Program-made: the position numbers and the translations under genes
Shown here: piece by piece, positions 1-7,296 of the stretch
Layout of the letters: each line of letters begins with the position of its first letter
Numbering within the stretch: position 1 is the stretch's first letter
The notes under the pieces: generated by a model
Database searches by the model: none
The model's input: only the letters and a program-made list of their open reading frames with translations
Told to the model about the DNA's origin: nothing
Assembly (NCBI GenBank): GCA_012516225.1
Contig: JAAYWX010000109.1
Location: forward strand, 1 to 12,487
Direction of reading: 5' to 3'
Source of the DNA: Clostridiales bacterium
GTDB lineage: Bacteria > Bacillota > Clostridia > Oscillospirales > Oscillospiraceae
Length of the DNA stretch: 12,487 bases

Positions 1-284
1 TAATTATTCTTTCAAATCTGTTTCTTGTTTTGGTCAACAGCTCTGATACAGACTTTGTTTTTAGATCTATTTCAAATCTCGCAAAAGACAAAGTTATGTG
101 GGCCGTCGCATTATTTACGGCCGCAGGGCTTTGCGCGGTTCTCTATACGCCGCTAAATTCGCTTTTGAAACTGGGCGCACTGTCATCTGGACAAATGATG
201 TTTTGCATTGCCGCGTCCTTGATTTCTGTTTTCTGGTACGAACTTGTAAAGCTTGCAAAATACTTGAGGCGCAAAAGTAAATAG
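1..284 (+). CDS. Cation-transporting P-type ATPase, C-terminal end (partial)
   Basis: Only the last roughly 94 residues are in the window; the first complete codon is at position 3 and the frame is open to the left edge, so the true start lies outside. The stretch begins LFLVLVNSSDTDFVF, which fits the Cation_ATPase_C region (PF00689) of calcium-type (PMCA/SERCA-like) P-type ATPases. Two hydrophobic membrane segments follow (KVMWAVALFTAAGLCAVLYT and MMFCIAASLISVFWYELV), and the protein ends in a basic tail, YLRRKSK, as is usual for the last helices of these pumps. The catalytic DKTGT site is not in the window, so ion specificity cannot be read; calcium or a related divalent cation is the family's usual substrate. 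The gene converges on the recJ operon and ends 18 bases before a bidirectional terminator. The family call is fairly secure and the substrate is not. Confidence 0.8.
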   Translation, partial: IILSNLFLVLVNSSDTDFVFRSISNLAKDKVMWAVALFTAAGLCAVLYTPLNSLLKLGALSSGQMMFCIAASLISVFWYELVKLAKYLRRKSK

Positions 285-301
285 GCTTATTTTGCCTGTA
301 T

Positions 302-341
302 ATATAAAAGCGGCAGGGTTATCCCCCTGCCGCTTTTATAT
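302..341. terminator. Bidirectional intrinsic terminator
   Basis: A perfect 17-bp stem (302-318 with 325-341) closes a 6-base loop (319-324). Its core is GCGGCAGGG/CCCTGCCGC, flanked by AAAA on the left and TTTT on the right, so it has a U tract when read on either strand. It lies between the convergent ATPase gene and the minus-strand hydrolase gene, which is where a shared terminator is expected. Confidence 0.85.
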
Positions 342-403
342 CTGAAAGCAACGGTAAAACTGCCGTTTTCAGAGAGCCGGCGATTTGCCGCAAATTTTTA
401 AAG

Positions 404-1009
404 TTATTCCGCCTGCTGCATAAAGCAGTTATAACGGCGCTCCCTTTCGAGGGAGGTCGCCTCCATATGTCCGGGATAAACTTCATAGTCGCCCGGAAGG
501 TCGCGGAGTTTTTTCAGCGATTTCATCATATCCGCCCCATTGCACCCGGGTAGATCTGTACGCCCGCACGAATCGCGGAAAAGTGTATCTCCGGTAAACA
601 GAGCGTCCTCGCAGCGGAAAGTAAGCCCGCCTTCGGAGTGGCCTGGCGTTTCTATAACTTCGAATACAAGAGAGCCGACATTTATTTTGTCACCCTCCTT
701 TATAAACACCGTTCCCTTTGGAGGATTATATCTAAAGCCAAGTTCTGCGATGGTTCTTCTTACGTCTTTTTTGTGCATGCAGACGGTTGCACCCGTCTGG
801 CGCATAACCTCTTCAACAGCTCCCGTATGGTCAAAATGCCCGTGGGTAAGCAGAATATAGCGGCATTTCAGCTTGTTTTCTTCAAGATAATCCATAATTG
901 TGTTAGATTCCGCACCTGGGTCTATAATGGCACATTCAAGAGTGTTTTCATCAGTTACTATATAGCAGTTTGTTTGTATATGCCCGAGAGTCAGCGACTT
1001 AATAAGCAT
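404..1009 (-). CDS. Metallo-beta-lactamase-fold hydrolase, glyoxalase II-like
   Basis: A 201-aa single-domain protein, predicted to be a cytoplasmic zinc or iron metallohydrolase. The metal ligands are all visible: THGHFDH at residues 55-61 (HxHxDH), H124 in TPGH, D141 in FTGD and H181 in YPGH. This is the compact hydroxyacylglutathione-hydrolase-like form without the C-terminal glutathione-binding domain of true GloB, so thioester hydrolysis is likely but the substrate is unknown. In Clostridia this gene commonly follows dtd and relA. The start is the ATG with AAGGAGGAG upstream (1016-1024). It is separated from dtd by 118 bases that contain a 7-bp hairpin (1038-1057) without a T tract, so the spacer may be a processing site or hold a weak internal promoter. 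It is probably the last gene of the recJ operon, ending before the 302-341 terminator. Confidence 0.87.
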   Translation of the reverse strand: MLIKSLTLGHIQTNCYIVTDENTLECAIIDPGAESNTIMDYLEENKLKCRYILLTHGHFDHTGAVEEVMRQTGATVCMHKKDVRRTIAELGFRYNPPKGTVFIKEGDKINVGSLVFEVIETPGHSEGGLTFRCEDALFTGDTLFRDSCGRTDLPGCNGADMMKSLKKLRDLPGDYEVYPGHMEATSLERERRYNCFMQQAE

Positions 1010-1127
1010 TATATGCTCCTCCTTCTGGTGGTGCCCGACCGCTTGTTTTGAAGCGGTGACAAAAGGCGTGTTTAAAAACGAATTTTCAAGTTCTGTATGG
1101 GCAATTTTTTATAATAGATCCAACCCA

Positions 1128-1571
1128 TTACAGCTTATCCGTATCAAGTATAAGCGTAACGGGACCGTCGTTTATGGAGGACACTTTCATTTCTGCTCCG
1201 AATTGCCCGCATTCCACTTTAAAACCGCGTTCACGGCACTTGGCTACGCAACGCTCATAAAGCGGTTTGGCTGTTTCCGAGCCAGCCGCCATAGTAAATC
1301 CGGGACGGCGGGAGGAACAGTCCGCATAGAGCGTGAATTGGGATACAATAAGGAATTCAGCTCCGACTTTATCAGGCGAAAGGTTCATTTTCCCGTTTTC
1401 ATCTTCAAATATGCGAAGCCCGCAAAGCCTGTCTGCAATTTTATCTGCCTCCGCTTCCGTAACTGTTGCAGAGATACCCAGAAGCACTAAAAAACCTTTT
1501 CCGATTTGCCCGATGATTTCCCCGCCGACAGCAACGGATGCACTGTCAACTCTTGTAACTACCGCACGCAT
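1128..1571 (-). CDS. dtd: D-aminoacyl-tRNA deacylase
   Basis: A 147-aa protein of the normal Dtd length. Dtd hydrolyses the ester bond of D-amino acids (and glycine) mischarged on tRNA and so proofreads chirality in the cytoplasm. Both family signatures are present: SQFTLYA at residues 77-83, which forms part of the active site, and NDGPVT at 134-139, which carries the Gly-cisPro pair (G136-P137) that rejects L-amino acids. The N terminus MRAVVTRVDSASVAV is also typical. The upstream GGGGAG about 10 bases before the ATG supports the start. It lies 55 bases after relA on the same strand, the common order in Firmicutes. Nothing is missing or truncated. Confidence 0.95.
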   Translation of the reverse strand: MRAVVTRVDSASVAVGGEIIGQIGKGFLVLLGISATVTEAEADKIADRLCGLRIFEDENGKMNLSPDKVGAEFLIVSQFTLYADCSSRRPGFTMAAGSETAKPLYERCVAKCRERGFKVECGQFGAEMKVSSINDGPVTLILDTDKL

Positions 1572-1626
1572 AAATTCTGTTTCTCCCCATAAAAATACTT
1601 TCCAACAAATGTCAGCTTAGAGAGCA

Positions 1627-3852
1627 TTAATCGCCAGCCCTTGTGATTTCGGTAACTCCCGGCACCGTTTTCAGCCGGTTTATTATTATTTCAAGGTCGT
1701 TTATATTTTTAACTTCAAGAGTCACCACGGCAGTAGATTTCATTCCGTCCAAACCCCTTGCGGCAAGGCTGAGAACTTTTGCGCTCATGGAGTTTAAAAC
1801 CGTGGCTATATCCATTACAAAACCGCTTCTCTCTCGTGCCATAATTTTTATAGTGGTAACATAAGTTTCACTCGGTGCATCCGCCCAGCTTACGTTTATC
1901 CAGCGCCCGCCGTCTTTGGGGTCATCTTTGCTCATTAGATAATTTTTACAGTCGGTTCTATGCACTGAAACGCCGTATCCTCTTGTGATAAAGCCCACAA
2001 TCTCGTCACCCGGTACAGGAGTACAGCAGCGGGAAAACTTTACCAGACAGTTATCAAGCCCTTCCACAAGAACACCATGCACGGAGTGCTTCTCCGTCTG
2101 CTGAGCTTTGCGCTGTTCCGCTCTTTCCGTAATTCTTTCAATGGAGTTTTTAGGCGGGAGCTTCTGACTCTTTAAGATTTCGTCCTTTATTTTGTTGACG
2201 GCGCGGGTGGCGGTCATTCCACCGTAGCCTATGGACGCGTACAAGTCGTCCAGCGAAAAGACGGCAAGCCTTTTTAAAATATTGGGAAGAATATCCTCAT
2301 CGGTAACCGCAGGCATCGAAATTCCGGCCTGTCTAAGTTCCGCCTCAAACATTGCCTTGCCTGCGGCGATGTTCTCCTCGCGTTTCTCTTTTTTAAACCA
2401 TTGCTTTATTTTTGTTCGCGCCGCACCGCTTTTAGCTATTTTCATCCAGTCCCTGCTCGGGCCGGGGGCAGATTTCGAAGTCAGCACTTCCACAATGTCG
2501 CCGTTTTGAAGAACTCTGTCAAATGGTACTATGCGCCCATTGACTTTGGCTCCGATCATGCTGTTTCCGACGGCGGAATGTATCCCGTAAGCGAAATCTA
2601 TGGGAGTTGCTCCCGCAGGAAGATTTATTACGTCGCCCTGCGGGGTAAAGACAAAAACTTCATCGGAAAACATATCGATTTTAAGGTCGTGGAAGAAATC
2701 CTGAGCGTCACTGTCGGCCTGTGTTTCCAGCAGGCGGCGAACCCATGCGAATTTTTCCTCGTCGCCGATTTTTACTCCCTGATCACCGGATTTGTACTTC
2801 CAGTGCGCGGCAACTCCGTATTCCGCAGTATGGTGCATATCCCAAGTGCGTATCTGAACTTCAAACGGAATCCCTTCCGAACCGATGACTGTTGTGTGTA
2901 TGCTCTGATACATATTCGGTTTCGGCGTCGATATATAGTCCTTGAACCGGCCGGGAAGAGGTTTGTACATATCGTGTATATGACCGAGGACGTTGTAGCA
3001 GTCCGCTATATTATCGACTATCACCCGGAAAGCGCAGAGGTCAAAAATTTCATTTATCTGCTTGTTTTGGGAATACATCTTCCGGTATATGCTGTATATA
3101 TGCTTTATGCGGCTTGATATTGTTCCGTTTATTCCCCAGTCGTCAAGCCTTGCCTTTATCTTTTGCTCGACACTGTCCATAAAAGCTTCGAGCATGGGCA
3201 TTTTCTCATTCAGAGAATCGGTTATTTCCTTGTAGCCGATAGGGTCAAGGTAGAGAAGCGAGAGATCCTCCAGCTCCCATTTGACCCTCTGCATTCCGAG
3301 ACGGTGTGCTATGGGCGCATAGATCTCCATGGTTTCAAGCGATTTGGTGCGCTGTTTTTCCTTTGACTGGAACTCCATTGTGCGCATATTGTGCAGACGG
3401 TCAGCAATTTTTATGAGTATAACGCGAATGTCCTTTGCCATTGCAAGGAGCATTTTGCGCATATTCTCCATTTGCTCGTCCTCTTTGCTTGTGTACTGGA
3501 CGCGCGTCAGTTTTGTAACGCCTTCCACAAGGTCGGCAACCGTGTTTCCAAAATGTTTGGCTATATCGGTATATGTCAGCGAAGTATCCTCTATGCAGTC
3601 ATGAAGAAGAGCAGCGATGATAGAGTCCTCGTCCAGCCCCATTTCGACACATATCTGTGCTGCGGCTATTGTATGGGTAACATAGTCGGAACCCTCTTTG
3701 CGCTTTTGCCCGCTGTGGGCGATTGAGGCGCATTCATAGGCGGCGCGAATTCTGCCGACATCCGCCGTGGGGTTCATCTCTATGACGCTCTTTTCAAGTT
3801 GTTCATACATTTTTTCCGGCGAGAGAGTTTCCCGCTTGTTGTCGTCCTGCAT
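1627..3852 (-). CDS. relA: Bifunctional (p)ppGpp synthase/hydrolase
   Basis: A 741-aa long-form RSH protein that makes and degrades (p)ppGpp, the stringent-response alarmone. Domains in order: HD hydrolase (about 40-160) with H46, H84-D85 and E88-D89 in LLHDCIEDT, so the hydrolase looks active; synthetase (about 235-345) with GRFKDYIS, whose R302-x-K-D motif marks bifunctional Rel/SpoT rather than the monofunctional ExDD RelA, and YQSIHT; TGS (about 396-458, DEVFVFTPQGDVINLPAGA); a helical region; a Cys zinc-finger/CC domain around RCCTPVPGD; and a C-terminal ACT domain. The ATG is preceded by AGAGG. It lies 37 bases after recJ and 55 before dtd, so it is probably cotranscribed with both. The apt gene that sits between recJ and relA in many Firmicutes is absent. 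The symbol rel would be equally valid. Confidence 0.96.
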   Translation of the reverse strand: MQDDNKRETLSPEKMYEQLEKSVIEMNPTADVGRIRAAYECASIAHSGQKRKEGSDYVTHTIAAAQICVEMGLDEDSIIAALLHDCIEDTSLTYTDIAKHFGNTVADLVEGVTKLTRVQYTSKEDEQMENMRKMLLAMAKDIRVILIKIADRLHNMRTMEFQSKEKQRTKSLETMEIYAPIAHRLGMQRVKWELEDLSLLYLDPIGYKEITDSLNEKMPMLEAFMDSVEQKIKARLDDWGINGTISSRIKHIYSIYRKMYSQNKQINEIFDLCAFRVIVDNIADCYNVLGHIHDMYKPLPGRFKDYISTPKPNMYQSIHTTVIGSEGIPFEVQIRTWDMHHTAEYGVAAHWKYKSGDQGVKIGDEEKFAWVRRLLETQADSDAQDFFHDLKIDMFSDEVFVFTPQGDVINLPAGATPIDFAYGIHSAVGNSMIGAKVNGRIVPFDRVLQNGDIVEVLTSKSAPGPSRDWMKIAKSGAARTKIKQWFKKEKREENIAAGKAMFEAELRQAGISMPAVTDEDILPNILKRLAVFSLDDLYASIGYGGMTATRAVNKIKDEILKSQKLPPKNSIERITERAEQRKAQQTEKHSVHGVLVEGLDNCLVKFSRCCTPVPGDEIVGFITRGYGVSVHRTDCKNYLMSKDDPKDGGRWINVSWADAPSETYVTTIKIMARERSGFVMDIATVLNSMSAKVLSLAARGLDGMKSTAVVTLEVKNINDLEIIINRLKTVPGVTEITRAGD

Positions 3853-3889
3853 ATTTATACCTCTTTATTGCAGCTTGAATCTTTTCCGG

Positions 3890-5938
3890 CTAAACCTGCT
3901 TCGGTGACGGTCTGACATTGCTTTCCCACAGAAGCCTGAACAGGCGGGAATTAGTAAGTTCTGTCTTTAATCCGTTGTCGCAGGTAAAGCAGCATATGCG
4001 CCCGTTATATATCCTGATCTCAAGAAGGTTAAGTTCATTTAATATTCTTATGCAAAGGCAGAACTTCACAGGCTCCATGCAGCAGAGTTTGCGGCGCTCG
4101 GCAAGTTCCTCATACCGAAGCTCCATACGTCCGCCTACCTGCTTTATCCTGTGCCCCGCCTTTGCAAGGTCTGCCCTCTCGGGCCTGAAAATGCGGTAAT
4201 CCTCAACGCAAATTTCCTCGCGCTTAAGGATTTTAAGGCATTGCCGGAGTGTTTCGGAGGGCCGTATATCGTTTACGAGAAGCTGAACGCTACGGTGCGA
4301 ATAGAAATCATTTATCTGAGGGATAAAGCATATGTCAACGGTCATACCTTCGCGTACGTCTATGCTGTCGACGGAATGCGAAAAGAAGACACAGTCAAAA
4401 CGAACGCCGTCTTTCTGTATGCGCATACTGAGATGTTTTCCGTTTCCTACGGGTACAATATTTTCGAGAAGCGCATCGCAAATGCACATTAGGGGCCTTT
4501 CGTTGTCGCTTCCGCAGGGTTCAAGCTTATCAAGAGATTCTACTCCCTCAATGCTCAGCACTTCCGGATTGTTTATACAAATCTCGGGCTCAACCGCGGG
4601 ACTGCTCTCCGCAGGAGGATTAAGCCTGTAATATTCCAAAAGCGCCTCCCTGAAAGCCTCTATTTTTTCGAGTTTTATATTAAGTCCGGCCGCAAAAGCA
4701 TGTCCTCCGAAGCTTTCAAGATATTCGGAGCAGGCAGATAAAGCCTCAAAAAGGTTAAAATTGCCGTAGCTTCTGCATGATCCTTTTCCAGACTCGTTTT
4801 CAATGCAAATTATGACGGTAGGTACTCCAAATTCTTCAGTCAGCTTTGATGCGGCAATTCCAACAACGCCCGGGTGCCATGAATCGCTCATAAGCACTAT
4901 CGGCATTGTTATTTTTCTGTTGCGTATGGCATTTATGGCATCTTCCCAAACCTTGTTTTCAAGCTCTTGCCGCTTACAATTCAGATTGCACAGTTCCTTT
5001 GCCAGGCGGCTGGCTTCGGTCTTGCTATCGGTAAGGAGAAGTTGTAAGGATATTTCGGTTTCGCCTAACCTGCCTGCCGCATTTATTCGTGGAGCAAGAG
5101 TAAATCCAACCGTTGCGGCCGAAACAGGTTTTTTAGAAGCACCGGACTCTTCTATAAGTGCGGCAAGACCGGGGCGGGGATTGTTTTTCAATTTCTCAAG
5201 CCCCATATATACTAAATAACGGTTCTCGCCCTTAAGGGGCATAACATCGGCAATTGTACCAACCGCGACAAGATCCGAATACAACTTAAGCGGAGCCTGA
5301 GTGTTTCCCTCAAGAGCGCAGACAAGCTTAAAGGCAACTCCTACCCCCGCAAGATGCTCAAAAGGATATTTTGAGTCAGGTCTTTTAGGGTCAACAACGG
5401 CAGATGCATTTGGAAGGACGCTTGGACACTCGTGATGGTCTGTAATGATTATATCCATACCGAGACTTTTGGCATACTCCGTTTCTGATACTGCTGTTAT
5501 CCCGCAGTCAACCGTAATAATAAGGTCGATTCCGCTTTCGTGAAGGGATTCTATCGCCTTGCCGTTTATTCCGTATCCTTCGTCAAGCCTGTCCGGTATG
5601 TACACTTCGCAGTCAAGCCCGTGATGGCTGAAATAGTCCATAAGTAGGCAGGATGATGTTATTCCGTCGACGTCGTAATCACCGTAAACCGCAATTTTTT
5701 CATGCCTTTTCATGGCGGTTTTTATGCGGTCCACCGCCTTGTCCATATCGGAGATGAGCATCGGTTCGCAGAGGAGTTCTTCCGTACGCATAAGATATTT
5801 CTTTGCTTTTTCGGGGGTGTCCGCGCCTCTTGCTTGAAGAACAGCAGCAAGAAGCCGGGAGTATCCGGCTTCGGAAAGTCCGGTGCATATTTCGTCCGTG
5901 TATTTAGGAAGTATCCATTTTTTATGTTCTACCATCAT
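3890..5938 (-). CDS. recJ: Single-stranded-DNA-specific exonuclease RecJ
   Basis: A 682-aa DHH-family nuclease that degrades single-stranded DNA 5' to 3' in recombination and mismatch or base repair, using divalent metal ions. Motifs (numbered from the chosen start): VYGDYDVDG (84-92), PDRLDEGYGIN (about 116-124), VDCGI (about 143), DHH (167-169), RINAAGRLG, and the DHHA1 motif GGHAFAAGLNI, followed by an OB-like region and a C-terminal extension. The start at 5938 is preferred because GGAGG (5945-5949) lies 6 bases upstream and MMVEHKKWILPKY begins the RecJ-like sequence. An in-frame ATG at 6049 would add 37 residues with no family resemblance and no ribosome site. It is first gene of the minus-strand operon, with its promoter at 6075-6103, leaving a leader of about 130 bases. 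Confidence 0.95.
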   Translation of the reverse strand: MMVEHKKWILPKYTDEICTGLSEAGYSRLLAAVLQARGADTPEKAKKYLMRTEELLCEPMLISDMDKAVDRIKTAMKRHEKIAVYGDYDVDGITSSCLLMDYFSHHGLDCEVYIPDRLDEGYGINGKAIESLHESGIDLIITVDCGITAVSETEYAKSLGMDIIITDHHECPSVLPNASAVVDPKRPDSKYPFEHLAGVGVAFKLVCALEGNTQAPLKLYSDLVAVGTIADVMPLKGENRYLVYMGLEKLKNNPRPGLAALIEESGASKKPVSAATVGFTLAPRINAAGRLGETEISLQLLLTDSKTEASRLAKELCNLNCKRQELENKVWEDAINAIRNRKITMPIVLMSDSWHPGVVGIAASKLTEEFGVPTVIICIENESGKGSCRSYGNFNLFEALSACSEYLESFGGHAFAAGLNIKLEKIEAFREALLEYYRLNPPAESSPAVEPEICINNPEVLSIEGVESLDKLEPCGSDNERPLMCICDALLENIVPVGNGKHLSMRIQKDGVRFDCVFFSHSVDSIDVREGMTVDICFIPQINDFYSHRSVQLLVNDIRPSETLRQCLKILKREEICVEDYRIFRPERADLAKAGHRIKQVGGRMELRYEELAERRKLCCMEPVKFCLCIRILNELNLLEIRIYNGRICCFTCDNGLKTELTNSRLFRLLWESNVRPSPKQV

Positions 5939-6074
5939 ATCATTCCTCCGTATGCTACCGCACACGCGAAAAAATGCCGCGCAAAACGGCTTTCCGTTTT
6001 TTATATCTTTATATTTGGTAATTATCCTGGAAAAGCGTATAGCGATCATCAGCCCGATCTTTCAGTAATTCAGT

Positions 6075-6103
6075 ATTATATCAGAATAAAAAGTTCCGGG
6101 CAA
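6075..6103 (-). promoter_or_regulatory. Sigma-A promoter of the recJ-relA-dtd operon
   Basis: Read on the minus strand, TTGCCC (-35, 6098-6103) is separated by exactly 17 bases from a perfect TATAAT (-10, 6075-6080). Transcription would begin near 6068, upstream of recJ. No equally good promoter is seen in the short gaps between recJ, relA and dtd. Confidence 0.65.
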
Positions 6104-6184
6104 TACAAAAAAGCCCTTATTTATGACATGTTCCGCTCATTTTTATTCCCTGATTACGCAGACAGGCCTTTTCGCATAAAAAAC

Positions 6185-6226
6185 GCCAGCCCGCAGTTAA
6201 AAACGGTTATAATAACTGCGGGAGGC
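6185..6226 (-). terminator. Orphan hairpin, possible minus-strand terminator
   Basis: A perfect 10-bp stem, CCCGCAGTTA/TAACTGCGGG (6190-6199 with 6213-6222), is extended by GCC/GGC across a small internal loop. On the minus strand it is followed by GTTTTTTA, which fits an intrinsic terminator, but no minus-strand gene is visible just to its right. It may shield the recJ promoter from antisense transcription. The rest of 6104-6262 shows nothing I can recognise. Confidence 0.35.
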
Positions 6227-6262
6227 TGTAAAAATATTTATGGTGGGACATTACGCCCGTCA

Positions 6263-6291
6263 TTGACAGAGAGCGTTAGTCGTGCTAAGAT
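6263..6291 (+). promoter_or_regulatory. Sigma-A promoter of tRNA-Leu
   Basis: A perfect TTGACA (6263-6268) lies 17 bases before TAAGAT (6286-6291), placing a start near 6298, about 25 bases before the tRNA. A perfect TATAAT also occurs at 6303-6308 but has no recognisable -35 box at the right distance. Confidence 0.65.
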
Positions 6292-6322
6292 AAAAGACAC
6301 TCTATAATTCACCTCGTATTTT

Positions 6323-6411
6323 GCCGGTGTGGCGGAATTGGCAGACGCCCGGGACTTAAAATCCCGTGAGGATAAAACCTCGTACCGGTTCGATCCCGGT
6401 CACCGGCACCA
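6323..6411 (+). tRNA. tRNA-Leu (anticodon UAA)
   Basis: The full cloverleaf can be folded by eye. The acceptor stem is GCCGGTG with CACCGGC, the discriminator is A (as needed for leucine) and CCA is encoded (6409-6411). The anticodon stem is CGGGA/TCCCG (6350-6354, 6362-6366) with loop CTTAAAA, giving anticodon TAA at 6357-6359, which reads UUA and, by wobble, UUG. The long variable arm (GAGG/CCTC) is the class II feature of tRNA-Leu, and the T arm is ACCGG-TTCGATC-CCGGT. The gene has its own promoter and terminator and so is probably transcribed alone. Confidence 0.96.
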
Positions 6412-6456
6412 AAAAAGAACTCAAGCGTTGACATGATGCTTGAGTTCTTTTTTATT
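6412..6456 (+). terminator. Intrinsic terminator of tRNA-Leu
   Basis: A perfect 16-bp stem pairs 6411-6426 with 6438-6453 (AAGAACTCAAGC with GCTTGAGTTCTT, plus A and T tracts) around an 11-base loop. The stem runs into TTTTTTATTA. The first stem base is the last A of the tRNA CCA end. Confidence 0.88.
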
Positions 6457-6537
6457 AGAATAAAAAACTTTGGCTTATTATTAGCGGAAGCAGGCAAAAC
6501 CGACTGCGGAGATTATCTCCTTGATGCCTAAGGTGTC

Positions 6538-6562
6538 ATAAGAATTTAAAAGAGCATAGTAT
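6538..6562 (+). promoter_or_regulatory. Candidate sporulation-type (sigma-E/K-like) promoter
   Basis: ATA (6538-6540) is followed after 14 bases by CATAGTAT (6555-6562). This resembles the B. subtilis sigma-E pattern (ATA, 14 bases, CATACAnT) and partly sigma-K (CATAnnnTA). A sigma-A reading (TTGATG at 6521 with TTTAAA at 6545, 18 bases apart) is also possible. The spacer from 6457 to here otherwise holds only a small hairpin (AGGCA 6492-6496 with TGCCT 6525-6529). Confidence 0.3.
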
Positions 6563-6594
6563 GAGGTATCCCAATAAAAGGAGGTATGTTAATC

Positions 6595-6918
6595 GTGGAT
6601 TATGATATGTCCCAGAAAGACAAGTGCCCGCCTCCGCCGCCTTGCGACTGCACATATGAAGAATTTAAAAGAGAAGTTATCCAGAGCGCGGATCTGACCC
6701 TTCCTGTCGAGATAGAACCCAGCGCAACCGTAGGCAGAATTGAAGCAGACTGCAGCGGAGATCCGATAGTGGTTTGCAGTCAGGACCCCTGCCGCAATGT
6801 CTGCAGAGTTACAATTACCCAAAGAATCTGCGTTAAAATCCCGATAACGTACGGCGTTTTGACCTGTGTGGAAGATCCGACTTTGAAATGCTGTACGGGA
6901 GGATCCCGCTGCGAATGA
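6595..6918 (+). CDS. Small Cys-rich protein of unknown function
   Basis: I do not recognise a named family. The start is taken as GTG at 6595 because AAGGAGG (6578-6584) is 10 bases upstream; an in-frame ATG at 6586 would lie only 1 base from that site. The product is 107 aa with 12 cysteines. It has no signal peptide or membrane segment. It opens with a hydrophilic stretch and a Pro-rich Cys cluster (CPPPPPCDC), then a beta-rich middle (LTLPVEIEPSATVGRIEADC, then VTITQRICVKIPITYGV), and ends in a Cys cluster (KCCTGGSRCE). The phrase VTITQRICVKIP recalls beta-strand repeats in clostridial spore-coat-type proteins. With the possible sporulation promoter, a disulfide- or metal-stabilised coat or exosporium component is a guess, not a call. 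Two hairpins lie downstream. Confidence 0.7.
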   Translation: MDYDMSQKDKCPPPPPCDCTYEEFKREVIQSADLTLPVEIEPSATVGRIEADCSGDPIVVCSQDPCRNVCRVTITQRICVKIPITYGVLTCVEDPTLKCCTGGSRCE

Positions 6919-6938
6919 ACAGGTAAATAATCGCCGAT

Positions 6939-7007
6939 AAAAAACTTCCCCTTATAACAGGCTTGCGAGAAATAAAATAAATTTCCGGCCTGCATAAGGG
7001 GGAGTTT
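6939..7007 (-). terminator. Terminator of the amidase-holin pair
   Basis: A long imperfect stem of 19 pairs (6942-6962 with 6988-7007, one internal loop at 6956-6957/6993, one G-U pair) encloses a 25-base loop. Read on the minus strand it ends in TTTTTTAT, so it should terminate transcription coming from the holin gene. On the plus strand it lacks a good T tract. Confidence 0.6.
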
Positions 7008-7028
7008 AATCACGGTATGTACATAAGC

Positions 7029-7058
7029 CGCGGGCGGCAGATGCCCCCGCGCTTTTTT
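7029..7058 (+). terminator. Terminator of the Cys-rich protein gene
   Basis: CGCGGG (7029-7034) and GGC (7036-7038), with one bulged C, pair with GCC and CCCGCG (7043-7051) around an AGAT loop. Six Ts follow at 7053-7058. The orientation matches the plus-strand Cys-rich gene ending at 6918. Confidence 0.65.
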
Positions 7059-7086
7059 ACCTTAGATAAATAAAATATTTTCTTTC

Positions 7087-7296
7087 CTATAGACTGCTTC
7101 GGTCGGTGGGATTGTTCACTATTCCGAAAGCTATAAGTATAGACCCTATTGCGTCGAGTACTGTTGTAAATGTACTGTGCGTTATCCCTATTTTTTCCGG
7201 AATACCGAATGCCGAGGCGATTACCCACAAGGCGCCGGCAACGGATACCCACAGCGCCCAGCTTCTGAATCTGTTTTGCTTTGTTGTTTGGTTCAT
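7087..7296 (-). CDS. Phage-type holin (phiLC3-like)
   Basis: A 69-aa protein with two predicted membrane helices (about 12-32 and 46-62) separated by a short turn, and a C terminus GIVNNPTDRSSL. The small size, two helices and the NNPTD ending match phiLC3-type holins (the PF04531 kind) of Firmicute phages. These form membrane lesions that let an endolysin reach the wall. The start ATG overlaps the stop of the amidase gene (ATGA) and has GGAGG 6 bases upstream inside the amidase gene, so the two are translationally coupled. No other phage genes are nearby. It could be a prophage remnant or a domesticated lysis or export device. Confidence 0.8.
   Translation of the reverse strand: MNQTTKQNRFRSWALWVSVAGALWVIASAFGIPEKIGITHSTFTTVLDAIGSILIAFGIVNNPTDRSSL

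Noticed and set aside
2401..3117. Plus-strand open frame of 238 codons
   Set aside because: It is antisense to the synthetase and TGS domains of relA and has no recognisable domain.
5939..6049. Longer RecJ start adding 37 residues
   Set aside because: The extra segment has no ribosome site and no RecJ resemblance, whereas GGAGG sits 6 bases before the start at 5938.
5702..6307. Plus-strand open frame of 201 codons
   Set aside because: It is antisense to the recJ 5' end and crosses the recJ promoter and the tRNA promoter. The translation has no family character.
6309..6497. Minus-strand open frame of 62 codons containing GDRDRTGTRFYPHG
   Set aside because: It runs antisense across tRNA-Leu and its terminator. 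This peptide is a familiar false gene call made from the tRNA complement.
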